Of a DNA stretch of 49,129 bases, positions 9,955-19,050 are shown one piece after another. The position numbers and the translations under genes are program-made. The notes under the pieces were generated by a model. That model was not told the origin of the DNA and searched no databases. It saw only the letters and a list, made by a program, of their open reading frames with translations. How positions within the stretch are numbered: the stretch's first letter is position 1; every line of letters begins with the position of its first letter. Source of the DNA: Nitrosomonas sp. Nm166 (lineage in GTDB: Bacteria > Pseudomonadota > Gammaproteobacteria > Burkholderiales > Nitrosomonadaceae); NCBI RefSeq assembly GCF_900112825.1, contig NZ_FONE01000022.1:1-49129 (forward strand), written 5' to 3'.

Positions 9955-12873
9955 TCAGCACACACTAATGTGCTTCATTAAAAATTCATTCGCTGGCCAT
10001 GGTTTTCCGATGTAATAACCTTGTGCATAGTCAATATCCATGTTTTCAATCAATGATAACGTTTCTGCACTTTCAACAAACTCTGCTGTAATTTTCTTGC
10101 CAAAACCCCGGGCCACACTGCACAATGCATTGACTAGGATCAGGTCATCACTATTTCCAGACAAATTTCGGATAAACGAGCCGTCTATTTTCACGACATC
10201 AACTGGCAATTCTCTCAAGTAATAAAAAGATGAAAAACCGACACCAAAGTCATCCAATACAAAACCACACCCTAACTCCTTGATTTCTCTCATTAATCCA
10301 CGCGCACCAGGCAAATCTTCCAATGCTGCTGTTTCTGTTATTTCAAACATTAAATTTTCCGGTTCTATGTGATATAACATCAATTGTTGTTTGAGGATCG
10401 GCAGTAATTCAGGATCATTAAAAGCATGTGCAGATAAATTGATTGAAAAATTAACTGAGTATCCAGCCTGATAAATTTTGGCGGCCTGCGCAATCGCTTT
10501 GCGCAATACCATATGATCAATGGCATGAATTAGGCCAGTATGTTCGGCAGCCGGAATGAAATCACCAGGCGATCGGATTGTGCCATCAGTATCCTGCATA
10601 CGAAGCAGTACTTCGTAATGCGAAATCTGCTTTGATTTGATGCTCATGATCGGCTGCAAATACAGCATGAAATTATCGTGCAAATGTGAATATTCAATCT
10701 TTTCTTTCCAATACACCAATGTTTGGACACGCTCACGACTACGATCATTATCTGAAAACAAATACCAGGCATTGCGCCCCATGGCTTTCGCCTGGTACAT
10801 GGCAAGATCAGCAGCAGCCAATAAGTCATGAATATTAGCGCCATGCTCAGGAAATAATGCTATACCGATACTGGCTGAGATTTTATGGGTACGATTATCA
10901 ATCGTTAACTGCGCCTGATCCAATTGATTCAACACCTTCTTGGCCACTTCTATTGCACCATCAACATTAATTTCTGGCAAGATAATTGCAAACTCGTCGC
11001 CACCTAAGCGGCCAGTAATATCATCCGCGCGAATTGTCTGAGCCAGCATGTTCGCAACTATTTTAAGCAATGTATCACCCGCGTGATGTCCACTGGTATC
11101 ATTAATAAATTTAAACCGATCCAGATCAAAGAATAACAAGGCACCCGGATGCCGATATCTTTCCGCCCGGCTTAACACTTGTTCCAGCTCTTCGCTAAAA
11201 CGACGCCGGTTAAACATGTTTGTTAACGGATCATGATCTGCCAGCCATGCCAAGTGACCTTCAACCCGCTTATATTCGGTAACATCCAGGCCTACTGACA
11301 GTATGGATGGATCTTCTTCAGAATTCCAGCTCAGGTGCGAATGCAGCCAGGCCACATGGCGTGTTGATCCATCTTTACAATGCGTAATCGCCTCATGACG
11401 TAACTGCATTTTCTGTCCAGTGTGAATTTCTTTAAAGAGAGCCAGCGAATCTTGTGATTCATACTCTGGAATTAATACCGTTAGAAAGGATTTACCCTGC
11501 AATTCCTTTTCTGTATAGCGGGTTAACATCTCACCGTAGGCATTGAGCGAGATTATTTTTCCTTCAGAATTTTGGGTTAATACAATTGCCTGCGCCGTAT
11601 CGAGCAGATTCTTTACAAAGTCTCTTTCTTTACTAAGTTCATCCCGCTGCTCAATGAGCATTTTGGTTCGGGTAGAAACCTTGAGCTCCAGCTTCTCCAG
11701 TTGTAGAGATAAAGCCACTGCAGCTTCTGATAGCGTATCTACCTCGTCATTAAAGCGCTGTACCCGATCAGTCGCGGCGAGCGACAGACGAAAATTTTCA
11801 AACTGTCCACTCGCAAGAAGCGGAAGCGCAAAAGCAACATCTTTTAATCGCGAAAGCAACCTTGCGAAAATCAGAAGTAGTAAAATTTCAGAAATGATCA
11901 GCCCAAGAAAGCCAGTTAATGCAATCTTCCAAATGGAATCATGAATATTATTTACTGCAGCCGTAACATCTGTAATGATCACCAAATGCGCATTATCAGA
12001 TTTGACCGGATCCAGAGAAAACAATTTTATTTGTTGGTGCAAATCATTCCAGTGCACCTGTATACCCTTGTGCAGTACATCCATATCTGGATACAGTTGA
12101 GAAGCCATGTTGAGAATCTGATGATTTCTGTCTTTGTTGGTCAGTGCGGAAATCTGTACATCCCACGGGGAAATATCCAGGTCATCTTGATGTGGTGAGT
12201 GACTTTGTTTCTCTACCAATAAACCGATATCAGCGCTAAATATACGCTTAAATGCTAAGAGTACATCAGCTAATGAAATTCCTAATACCACTGCGCCCAC
12301 TTTACGCCCTTCAACCAATAGTGGCGCTACAATGAATTGTATGCAGCTTTCCCTGCAGAGCAAGGGATTAATTGGCTGTTCTGACTGATTGACTTGACTT
12401 ACCCACTCTAACAGTAAGCCATTTTCGTTGAGTCTGGATTCTAAATTATCCCAGCCGGCATTAAATTGATTGAATTGATTATAAAAATAAACAAACTCAA
12501 CATTATTATGCAATTGCAATAATGCCCAGTGTTGATCAAAAGCCCTATCAATACTCTCACCATCATTGGTCAATAATACTTTTTTCATACTATCCAAGAA
12601 GGGGATTATTTCGGCAAGCTGATATAGATTTTGTGAAGTATTATTGATTAAATTATCGATTTCTCTTGAGTAACGTCTATAATCGGTATCTCGCTGATTA
12701 TCAAAATTTGCCATTAAGCCCAGGTAACTGATAAAGCAAAATAATGCTACGACGGCCAACAGTATCAAACTGCTGCTCAATGAAATCTTCCACCTTAAAC
12801 TCCGAAATCCTCTTTTTTTATAGCCAGAAGCAATATAAGGGTTTACTGGATTTTTCTCTGAACTTATACCCAT
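9955..12873 (-). CDS. Sensor diguanylate cyclase/phosphodiesterase (PAS-GGDEF-EAL)
   Basis: A 972-residue membrane protein of c-di-GMP signalling. Residues 30-54 and about 315-340 are membrane helices enclosing a roughly 260-residue periplasmic sensor that resembles a Cache domain (AVVLGISLADVLLAF near 195-208). A HAMP-like/coiled-coil linker (about 340-415) leads to a PAS domain (420-530). The GGDEF domain has an intact GGDEF (624-628) and an RxxD inhibitory site (Arg615-Asp618), so cyclase activity with product feedback is plausible. The EAL domain (about 725-960) reads EVLLR instead of EALLR (754-758) but keeps NLSAHAF, FEITETA, DDFGVGFSS (874-882), KIDGSF (895-900) and the late Glu of AEFVES. 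It is last in a four-gene operon, 10 bp after the barrel gene, so the periplasmic PstS-like protein may feed its sensor. Confidence 0.92.
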   Translation of the reverse strand: MGISSEKNPVNPYIASGYKKRGFRSLRWKISLSSSLILLAVVALFCFISYLGLMANFDNQRDTDYRRYSREIDNLINNTSQNLYQLAEIIPFLDSMKKVLLTNDGESIDRAFDQHWALLQLHNNVEFVYFYNQFNQFNAGWDNLESRLNENGLLLEWVSQVNQSEQPINPLLCRESCIQFIVAPLLVEGRKVGAVVLGISLADVLLAFKRIFSADIGLLVEKQSHSPHQDDLDISPWDVQISALTNKDRNHQILNMASQLYPDMDVLHKGIQVHWNDLHQQIKLFSLDPVKSDNAHLVIITDVTAAVNNIHDSIWKIALTGFLGLIISEILLLLIFARLLSRLKDVAFALPLLASGQFENFRLSLAATDRVQRFNDEVDTLSEAAVALSLQLEKLELKVSTRTKMLIEQRDELSKERDFVKNLLDTAQAIVLTQNSEGKIISLNAYGEMLTRYTEKELQGKSFLTVLIPEYESQDSLALFKEIHTGQKMQLRHEAITHCKDGSTRHVAWLHSHLSWNSEEDPSILSVGLDVTEYKRVEGHLAWLADHDPLTNMFNRRRFSEELEQVLSRAERYRHPGALLFFDLDRFKFINDTSGHHAGDTLLKIVANMLAQTIRADDITGRLGGDEFAIILPEINVDGAIEVAKKVLNQLDQAQLTIDNRTHKISASIGIALFPEHGANIHDLLAAADLAMYQAKAMGRNAWYLFSDNDRSRERVQTLVYWKEKIEYSHLHDNFMLYLQPIMSIKSKQISHYEVLLRMQDTDGTIRSPGDFIPAAEHTGLIHAIDHMVLRKAIAQAAKIYQAGYSVNFSINLSAHAFNDPELLPILKQQLMLYHIEPENLMFEITETAALEDLPGARGLMREIKELGCGFVLDDFGVGFSSFYYLRELPVDVVKIDGSFIRNLSGNSDDLILVNALCSVARGFGKKITAEFVESAETLSLIENMDIDYAQGYYIGKPWPANEFLMKHISVC

Positions 12874-12883
12874 CAGATTTTAA

Positions 12884-14296
12884 CTAAAAGCGATATGAAG
12901 CTTGAATTGCATAAAGATCCCAGTGTTGACTTAAGGGACCTTCTTTCGCAGGATTATTATCTAATTTTGAAAGCCATCCTGTACCATTGACGTGATGGTA
13001 TTCAGCGCGCAGCATGAATTGTGGCGTAACATTCCAGCGTATACCTACCATGATATCCTTGGCAAAATGAGCGTACGGTATTCGAAAACCGCTACCGTCT
13101 CGATTTGATCTATCTGCATAATAAGCATCATAACGTACTATACCTTCCCATTTTGGAGTAAATCGATATTCACCTTGGAAATAATAACTCTCACCAAGAA
13201 CATTCATGCCATTGATTGGATTTCTGGATTTACCATCATTTGTTAAGCCAAAATTATTATCAAATTTAAGGTGACGTATCGCATATTCTGAGGTTAAGCT
13301 CCACCTCTCTGCGTTATATTGAGCAGAAAAATAGATAGGGGTAAATTGAAATGATCCAGGACCTACTGGATCATTTGACTTATACTCAGGATCATAAGAT
13401 GTATTTAACCATATTCCACTGATACCAAGACGAAGACGTTTATCATTCGTTTCAAAAATTCCACGGCCAATGAAAGAGACTTCCCGGTTCAGTTGCCCCC
13501 TTGGTAGAGCTCCAAGAATTGAAAGTTCCGTGTCCTTGTCACTCACGATCGGCCACCATACACCAAATTGAGTAGAAACTGTACCGATATTAGCTACGGC
13601 GGTTTCACCATACAATTGTACAGAATCTCCTGAAAGTCCTAGATTGCGAGTACGATCAAAATAAATGGATTGCGGCAATAAGATGCCTGGACGAGTAAAT
13701 GCCACATCTCGAGTATCATTGTAAAAACCAAATGGGTTTTTCAACCGGCCAATTCGTATACCAAATTGGTTCACCTCATGAGAATAAAGTCGATAATCCA
13801 GGAAAGCATAATCAAGCCGCGGCATGCCTGAGTTTCCTTTACCAGCGCGACGAGATAATACTTGGGCTGATATTTGAAGCCTGGGTAACGGCCGTATTGA
13901 AGCATTCAGCCCTGCTTCAGTAAGACCAAAACTACCGCCATTATCACTATTACCAAAAACATCGTTGTCTGAAGTTGTGATATATGCCTGACTTGCAAAC
14001 CCATGAATTTGCAAATCTGCGGGAAGATTCGTGTTACGAAACCAATTAACCGCACTGTTTACTAACCCAGACTTTTTCTTGGTAGTATCACTCCCTGAAG
14101 CTTCTGCAGGCAACTCTGACGCTTGCAGCCATTTGGCTGACGACCTATCGGACTCAGCTTGCACTTTTTTAGGATCGAATCCCTGAGCTTGAACTGCTCC
14201 CGCAAAGATAATCAATAACAAAACTAACCATCTACCCAGCCGTTTGGAAGAATCGAGAAGATAGCTACTTAATCTCGAGCACGTTAACATTTTCAT
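12884..14296 (-). CDS. Outer-membrane beta-barrel (porin-like) protein
   Basis: A 470-residue secreted protein. Residues 1-38 are a signal peptide (SKRLGRWLVLLLIIFAGAVQA, cleavage before QGFD), with a basic n-region and an alternative start at the third codon. From about residue 95 it has alternating beta strands (DLQIHGFASQAYI, GLNASIRPLPRLQISAQVL, FGIRIGRLKNPFG, FMLRAEYHHVNGTGW), and it ends YAIQASYRF with the terminal Phe expected of barrels inserted by the Bam machinery. IGRLKNPFGFYNDTRD resembles the strand-loop element of phosphate-selective-type and related trimeric porins, but the exact family is uncertain. It overlaps the small binding-protein gene by 32 bp and is followed within 10 bp by the c-di-GMP gene. 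Confidence 0.8.
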   Translation of the reverse strand: MKMLTCSRLSSYLLDSSKRLGRWLVLLLIIFAGAVQAQGFDPKKVQAESDRSSAKWLQASELPAEASGSDTTKKKSGLVNSAVNWFRNTNLPADLQIHGFASQAYITTSDNDVFGNSDNGGSFGLTEAGLNASIRPLPRLQISAQVLSRRAGKGNSGMPRLDYAFLDYRLYSHEVNQFGIRIGRLKNPFGFYNDTRDVAFTRPGILLPQSIYFDRTRNLGLSGDSVQLYGETAVANIGTVSTQFGVWWPIVSDKDTELSILGALPRGQLNREVSFIGRGIFETNDKRLRLGISGIWLNTSYDPEYKSNDPVGPGSFQFTPIYFSAQYNAERWSLTSEYAIRHLKFDNNFGLTNDGKSRNPINGMNVLGESYYFQGEYRFTPKWEGIVRYDAYYADRSNRDGSGFRIPYAHFAKDIMVGIRWNVTPQFMLRAEYHHVNGTGWLSKLDNNPAKEGPLSQHWDLYAIQASYRF

Positions 14297-14744
14297 TAAT
14301 ATCTGCTCTCCATAAATAGCCTATCGCCCCAGGTGTACTAGCGACCTTTGCTAACATTTCTTCACTTGAATTTACTTTGATGGGCGCTTGACCAGTACCT
14401 GAAAATACAAGTCGATCCCATATGGCTCTTAGTTGATAAGGAAATACGTTTATTTTTTCCTTGGAAACGCTTTGATGTAACGGATCATCATCGGGTAATA
14501 CAAAAACTCTGATCTTAGTCCCATCTGGCCAGGTTTTTAAGTGCATACTGAAGATAGAACGTAATGAGTTTACCGAGAGTACTTTTTCGCTAACTCCTGG
14601 ATAAGTCACAATCTCATAATGATTATCCGCCCAGACTTCGGCGTTCACACACCATAAACAAATCAATAGAGCATAAAAAAAACAGACTTTATGCTTAAGC
14701 AAACAGCATCTTGAAAATTGTATTAAGGATTGGGGTTGACTCAA
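14265..14744 (-). CDS. Small PstS-like periplasmic binding protein
   Basis: A 159-residue exported protein. A hydrophobic segment (VCFFYALLICLWCVNAEVWA, about 20-39) acts as the signal peptide. The mature part resembles half of a phosphate-type binding protein: SLRSIFSMHLKTWPDGTKIRVFVLPDDDPLHQSVSKEK, then RAIWDRLVFSGTGQAPIKVNSSEEMLAKVASTPGAIGYL. The PGAIGYL turn is characteristic of the PstS/PBP-like fold. It is far shorter than a full transporter binding protein, and no ABC permease lies nearby, so a sensing role is likelier than uptake. The only N-terminal start that overlaps the upstream stop is a TTG at 14744, forming a TTGA junction with the acyltransferase gene. A TTG 16 codons further in is an alternative. 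Confidence 0.75.
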   Translation of the reverse strand: MSQPQSLIQFSRCCLLKHKVCFFYALLICLWCVNAEVWADNHYEIVTYPGVSEKVLSVNSLRSIFSMHLKTWPDGTKIRVFVLPDDDPLHQSVSKEKINVFPYQLRAIWDRLVFSGTGQAPIKVNSSEEMLAKVASTPGAIGYLWRADINENVNVLEIK

Positions 14745-15535
14745 AAAATGTGTTCCTGATTCAATACATTTCCATGAGCAGATGAGGATGGATTATATTT
14801 GCCACAATCTGTTACTACTTCCCAAGCATCGTAATGTTCTCTGTACATTCTATTTAATACATCTTCTACTCTCACAAAATAAGGACGACGAATTCCATGA
14901 TAATCAACAGGTGGCCCAATCTGAATAAAATCCAATCCGTCAAAACTTAACAGCCTATTCAATGGAGAATCCATCATTGATAACCAGTTTTTGATATTAT
15001 GCTGAACTGACATACGCATAACACCCGCCATAAGCATCAGTGCTATACTGAGCCCAGAACGGCGATCCGAAGATCGCCGTTCACTTGAAACAGGGCTATT
15101 CTCACTTACCGTACTATCCCTCTTACGGCGATTCTCTTTACGGCGATTAAAGCGATCTACTACAACAAAGCGTGAAACTTCAGCAGTTTGTTGTCGTGAC
15201 AAGCTTTTCATATTGCAAAGCTCTGGATCGAATTGAGTGTTTAATTCAACTGGAAAAAGTTTTTCGGGCTGTAACGGATTAAATAATATTAAACGAACTG
15301 TGCCAATAAAATCCCCAGATGAGCGAAGTCGTAAAAGGCTGTGTACAGAATGACTATCATTATCGTCTTTCTCTAATTGATCTGGGTAATGTGAAGGTTC
15401 GAAGCCGGGAATGCGTTGTTCTACGCACAACACTTGATAGCGAATTCTATAAACATTTTCAAGTAGTTCAGGTGTATCAGCTATTACAATTTCAAAGTAT
15501 TTTTGAAAGCTTTCATATAACACACTCATAGTCAT
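14741..15535 (-). CDS. PEP-CTERM/exosortase system-associated acyltransferase
   Basis: A 264-residue cytoplasmic N-acyltransferase-like protein related to autoinducer synthases. VYRIRYQVLCVEQRIPGFEP (about 27-46) is the typical opening, followed by GTVRLILFNP and TAEVSRFVVVDRF. In place of a short loop after that it has a highly basic, Ser-rich stretch, RRKENRRKRDSTVSENS then ERRSSDRRSG (about 133-163), before GLSIALMLMAGVMRMS. The C-terminal part (DFIQIGPPVDYHGIRRPYFV) matches the exosortase-associated family. Its physiological acyl acceptor is unknown; the family occurs in genomes that sort PEP-CTERM proteins and make exopolysaccharide. The start at 15535 is supported by AGGTG 6 nt upstream. 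It is the first gene of the operon that ends with the GGDEF/EAL gene. Confidence 0.87.
   Translation of the reverse strand: MTMSVLYESFQKYFEIVIADTPELLENVYRIRYQVLCVEQRIPGFEPSHYPDQLEKDDNDSHSVHSLLRLRSSGDFIGTVRLILFNPLQPEKLFPVELNTQFDPELCNMKSLSRQQTAEVSRFVVVDRFNRRKENRRKRDSTVSENSPVSSERRSSDRRSGLSIALMLMAGVMRMSVQHNIKNWLSMMDSPLNRLLSFDGLDFIQIGPPVDYHGIRRPYFVRVEDVLNRMYREHYDAWEVVTDCGKYNPSSSAHGNVLNQEHIF
15057..15082 (-). other. Perfect hairpin with UUCG loop inside the acyltransferase gene
   Basis: An 11-bp perfect inverted repeat (GAACGGCGATC at 15057-15067 and GATCGCCGTTC at 15072-15082) leaves a four-base loop. In the minus-strand mRNA the loop reads UUCG closed by C-G, the most stable known tetraloop type. 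It encodes the ERRSSDRRSG stretch. About 40-70 bp upstream in the mRNA lie two near-identical copies of AATCGCCGTAA, encoding NRRK twice. Confidence 0.7.
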
Positions 15536-16025
15536 AGTATCACCTAGTTAGTCGTCTCCTTAATTAGCTCTACTTGATAATACCTATTTGAAACCGGTGT
15601 TTCATGCTCATTTTTTCAAAAACAAAAATAACAAGCACCTAATTATTAATATTTAAGAAATATAAATGAAGTTATTTTTATGACAGTCATGAATAAACAT
15701 GAAAACAATGCTCTATTTTTTACCAGAATTTATTTTTACTCTTTTGATAACATCATATAGCCAGAAAAATAGCTTAAACAAAATAAATGCTTGTTCCTTC
15801 AATAACTAATACTAGTGCTAATGCTGGCTCATTATATTAGCTATTTAAAGCGAATACTCAACTGATCCATATCGATTAGTGTGAAAATCACAACAACAAT
15901 ACAAATTTGTGCATAAAATACAACACAAACTTCTTCCTAAAATATTAAATTCGGTCAGATTAAAGCAGTACTAAATAGACTGCACAAAGAGGGTATTGCT
16001 GCTTATTAACTTTAAATTACATAAC
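15536..16025. other. AT-rich intergenic region upstream of the acyltransferase operon
   Basis: These 490 bp lie between two leftward genes. They hold the promoter of the acyltransferase operon at the left side (with the AGGTG ribosome site) and the 3' end of the decarboxylase transcript at the right. The sequence is strongly AT-rich with many A and T tracts. I see no open frame with a ribosome site, no convincing terminator and no RNA gene. Confidence 0.6.
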
Positions 16026-17261
16026 CTATACCAACACTTCAATTGGCTTAGGGTGATTGAGAAATGTGACGGGACTTGCTGTTAAACCGTAAGCGCCTGA
16101 CTGCAAAACAACCACCAGATCACCCACAGATGCCTTGGCCATTTGCATTTGATCTGCCAATATATCCAGCGGAGTACAAAGTGGTCCGACCACAGAAACA
16201 ACTTCCTGTTCTGCGCCCTGCACCCTGTTTCCAATGATGACTGGATAATTTTTACGGACGACCTGACCTAAGTTCCCTGATGCAGCCAAATGATGATGCA
16301 AACCACCATCAGTAATTAAAAAAACCCGACCCCGCGATAATTTTCGCTCCAAAACACGACAAACATAAATTCCTGCTTCTGCCACTGTATAGCGGCCTAA
16401 TTCAATTGCGATGCGGATACCCGGCAATTGTCGTTCCACTTCCAGGAGCAGACGTTGCAGATTTTTACCTATGGCAGACAAATCCAATGCTCGCTCTCCA
16501 GGAAAGTAAGGAATGCCAAAACCACTACCCATATTTAACAATCGCACTGGAGATAGTGCATATTCTGCAAGTTGAATGCCAAGCTGCACAGTTTTTGTGT
16601 GAGCTTCCTGAATCGCTGCTGCATTCAAATTCTGAGAACCGCTAAAAATATGAAAACCAATAAAATTTAGTCCAAGTTTATGCAATCGTTTCAACATCCC
16701 AGGAACACGCTCTACATCGACACCAAAAGGTTTAGGACCACCACTCATTTTCATTCCGGAAGATTTGAGCTCAAAATCCGGATTAACACGAACTGCCACG
16801 TTGGGTGCAACACCCAAGAATTCTCCTAATTGAGCGATCAATTCCATTTCCTGCTCGGATTCGATATTCAAAACCACGCCTGCGGCGATAGCGCTGCCCA
16901 GTTCATACTCTCTTTTTCCTGGTCCAGCGAAACTGATCTTATCCGGAAGTAAAATCGTATCCAGTGCGATTTTCATTTCCCCGGCTGAAGCGACATCTAT
17001 TCCATCAACCAGCCCTGCCAAATGCTGCACTACTGCCGGCATAGGATTGGCTTTCATCGCGTAATGCAACAAAATCCCGGGCGGTAAGTGCTGGCGTAAT
17101 AAGGTGATTCGTTCAGTGATTTTTTGCCGATCATAGGCGTAAAAAGGTGTGGTTCCAACGCGCTGAGCCAAGCGGGTCAGTGAAATACCACCGACTTGCA
17201 GGCAATCATTTTGTACAGGAAACTGTACAAGCGGCGCATGTTCTGGAGGCAAATTGTTCAC
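16026..17261 (-). CDS. Pyridoxal-dependent decarboxylase, exosortase A system-associated
   Basis: A 411-residue fold-III PLP enzyme of the diaminopimelate/ornithine decarboxylase type. HYAMKANPMPAVVQHLAGLVDGIDVASAGE carries the PLP lysine (Lys70). Further conserved elements are VNPDFELKSSGMKMSGGPKPFGVD, the HIFSGSQ segment, the phosphate-binding GSGFGIPYF, and GPLCTPLDIL with the C-terminal active-site Cys. ELGRYTVAEAGIYVCRVL is also typical. This form is found beside exosortase A genes, where it is thought to act on an unknown amino acid in surface polysaccharide or protein-sorting metabolism. Its start overlaps the ligase stop by 4 bp (ATGA, 17258-17261), so the two are co-translated. Confidence 0.9.
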   Translation of the reverse strand: MNNLPPEHAPLVQFPVQNDCLQVGGISLTRLAQRVGTTPFYAYDRQKITERITLLRQHLPPGILLHYAMKANPMPAVVQHLAGLVDGIDVASAGEMKIALDTILLPDKISFAGPGKREYELGSAIAAGVVLNIESEQEMELIAQLGEFLGVAPNVAVRVNPDFELKSSGMKMSGGPKPFGVDVERVPGMLKRLHKLGLNFIGFHIFSGSQNLNAAAIQEAHTKTVQLGIQLAEYALSPVRLLNMGSGFGIPYFPGERALDLSAIGKNLQRLLLEVERQLPGIRIAIELGRYTVAEAGIYVCRVLERKLSRGRVFLITDGGLHHHLAASGNLGQVVRKNYPVIIGNRVQGAEQEVVSVVGPLCTPLDILADQMQMAKASVGDLVVVLQSGAYGLTASPVTFLNHPKPIEVLV

Positions 17262-18844
17262 TGATCATTTCCCATAAACAGATGCTGCATTTCCTGAAAA
17301 AGAGATTTGCGATCTATTTTACCGTTCGGATTGCGCGGCAAGCTGCCTTGCCGTATCTCAATATGGTGAGGCAGCATATAGGCAGGCAGGTGATGCTTGC
17401 ATGCTATTCGCAAAATATTCACATCCAACTTTATATCCTTCCGGGCAATCACAATCACGACAATAGCCTGCCCCAGCTCAGGGTGCGGAACCCCTATCGC
17501 AGCAGATTCTGCGACATGCCCTGTGGCATAAATCACTTCTTCCACTTCGGTTGGGCTGACACGATAACCCGAAGTTTTGATCATCTCATCACGACGTTCT
17601 ATGAAGTAGAGAAACCCCTCCTCATCCATTTGCACGGTATCACCTGACCATGCGGCAATTTCTGTAATTGGTAATCCAGCCTGACGTGCTTTGATGGGTT
17701 TAAAGCATATAGCTGTCTTTTCTGCATCATTCCAATAACCCATTGCTACCAAAACACCGCGGTGCACCAGTTCTCCGGGCTCACCCGGCACGCAATGCGA
17801 TCCATCTTCACGCAATACAAGCACTTCAGCATTAGGTATCGCCTTGCCGATAGAGTCTGGATGCCGATCGATTTCTTGTGGTGACAGATAAGCTGAACGA
17901 AAGGCTTCGGTAAAGCCATACATCAAGAAAATTTGTGTTGTCGGCAGTGCACTGCGCAGTTGATTCAGTGTCGTACGTGGCATGGTGCCACCCGAATTGG
18001 TGATATAGCGTAATGAAGACACTTTTCCCCAATCCAATTGAGCCAGTTGAATCCATAACGGCGGCACAGCCGCAAGACCAGTAATCTGTTGTTCTTTAAC
18101 GATATTAATAATGTCTCGTGGTAACAGATAATTCATCAAGACACTCATCGCTCCAACATAAAAGGCAGTAGTGAGCTGACTTAATCCATAATCAAAACTC
18201 AGAGGCAGCACAGTCAGAATCCGATCATCGGAGCGGTTTTCCAGATATTGTGTTACGCTTTTTGCACCAGCCATCAGATTACGATGTGAAAGCACGACTC
18301 CTTTGGGTTTTCCAGTGCTGCCCGAAGTATAAATAATTGCGGCCATATCACTATCGATCGTAGCTGCCGAGGGACGCAACCTATTTGTCAGATGGATTGC
18401 TTCCCAGCTGATAACAACAAGGCCGCTGATACGCGGAAGATTATCCTTGGCATCCACTACAACAACGACATGCAGATCATGGCAGGACAATAAAATTGTT
18501 TGCAGTAATTTCAATCGCTCCAATGAAGTAATCAATATTCTCACATTACAATCGATCAGAATGTAAGCCACCTGCTCAGGTTTTAACATTGGGTTTACCG
18601 GAACAAATACTCCGCCAGCTACGGATGCAGCAAATAATGCCACCACAGCCTCCAAGCGTTTCTCAAGATAAACAGCGACGCGCTCACCGCGACTTAAACC
18701 CATTGTATGCAACCCGCCCGCTTTTGCCTCAATTTCTTCGGCCAGACGAGCATAACGCATATATTGATCCTGATATGATAATGCTTCAGCATCTGGTGAA
18801 CGTTCAGCAGCAGCAAAAATCAGCTCATGTATTAGGTCAGTCAT
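17258..18844 (-). CDS. AMP-forming acyl-CoA ligase, exosortase A system-associated
   Basis: A 528-residue adenylate-forming enzyme. AAIIYTSGSTGKPKGVVLSH is the ATP/AMP loop. MYGFTEAFRSAYL and GELVHRGVLVAMGYWND are the next core motifs, YFIERRDEMIKTSGYRVSPTEVE is the hinge, and PRNPNGKIDRKSL carries the catalytic C-terminal Lys. It activates a carboxylic acid, probably an amino or fatty acid, as adenylate for transfer to CoA or a carrier protein. With the following decarboxylase it forms the pair regularly seen next to exosortase A. The ATG at 18844 begins MTDLIHELIFAAAERSPDAEAL, the usual N-terminus. It is first in its operon, and the 206-bp gap to divergent gltX holds both promoters. Confidence 0.9.
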   Translation of the reverse strand: MTDLIHELIFAAAERSPDAEALSYQDQYMRYARLAEEIEAKAGGLHTMGLSRGERVAVYLEKRLEAVVALFAASVAGGVFVPVNPMLKPEQVAYILIDCNVRILITSLERLKLLQTILLSCHDLHVVVVVDAKDNLPRISGLVVISWEAIHLTNRLRPSAATIDSDMAAIIYTSGSTGKPKGVVLSHRNLMAGAKSVTQYLENRSDDRILTVLPLSFDYGLSQLTTAFYVGAMSVLMNYLLPRDIINIVKEQQITGLAAVPPLWIQLAQLDWGKVSSLRYITNSGGTMPRTTLNQLRSALPTTQIFLMYGFTEAFRSAYLSPQEIDRHPDSIGKAIPNAEVLVLREDGSHCVPGEPGELVHRGVLVAMGYWNDAEKTAICFKPIKARQAGLPITEIAAWSGDTVQMDEEGFLYFIERRDEMIKTSGYRVSPTEVEEVIYATGHVAESAAIGVPHPELGQAIVVIVIARKDIKLDVNILRIACKHHLPAYMLPHHIEIRQGSLPRNPNGKIDRKSLFQEMQHLFMGNDQ

Positions 18845-19050
18845 TTGTAAAACACATCATTGTCAAGAAATAAGAAAAATCAATCTAATTAAATAGTTAA
18901 CATTATACCGCTTTAGATGACATCCTTATCGCAAATTAATTGTTCAATACCTTACTACCAGGCCGGATAATAAAAACACCACCTTTATAGAATCGCGTAA
19001 ACTATCCAGTTTTTATTTTCAGCATACTACTGACACAACAATCACCAATC

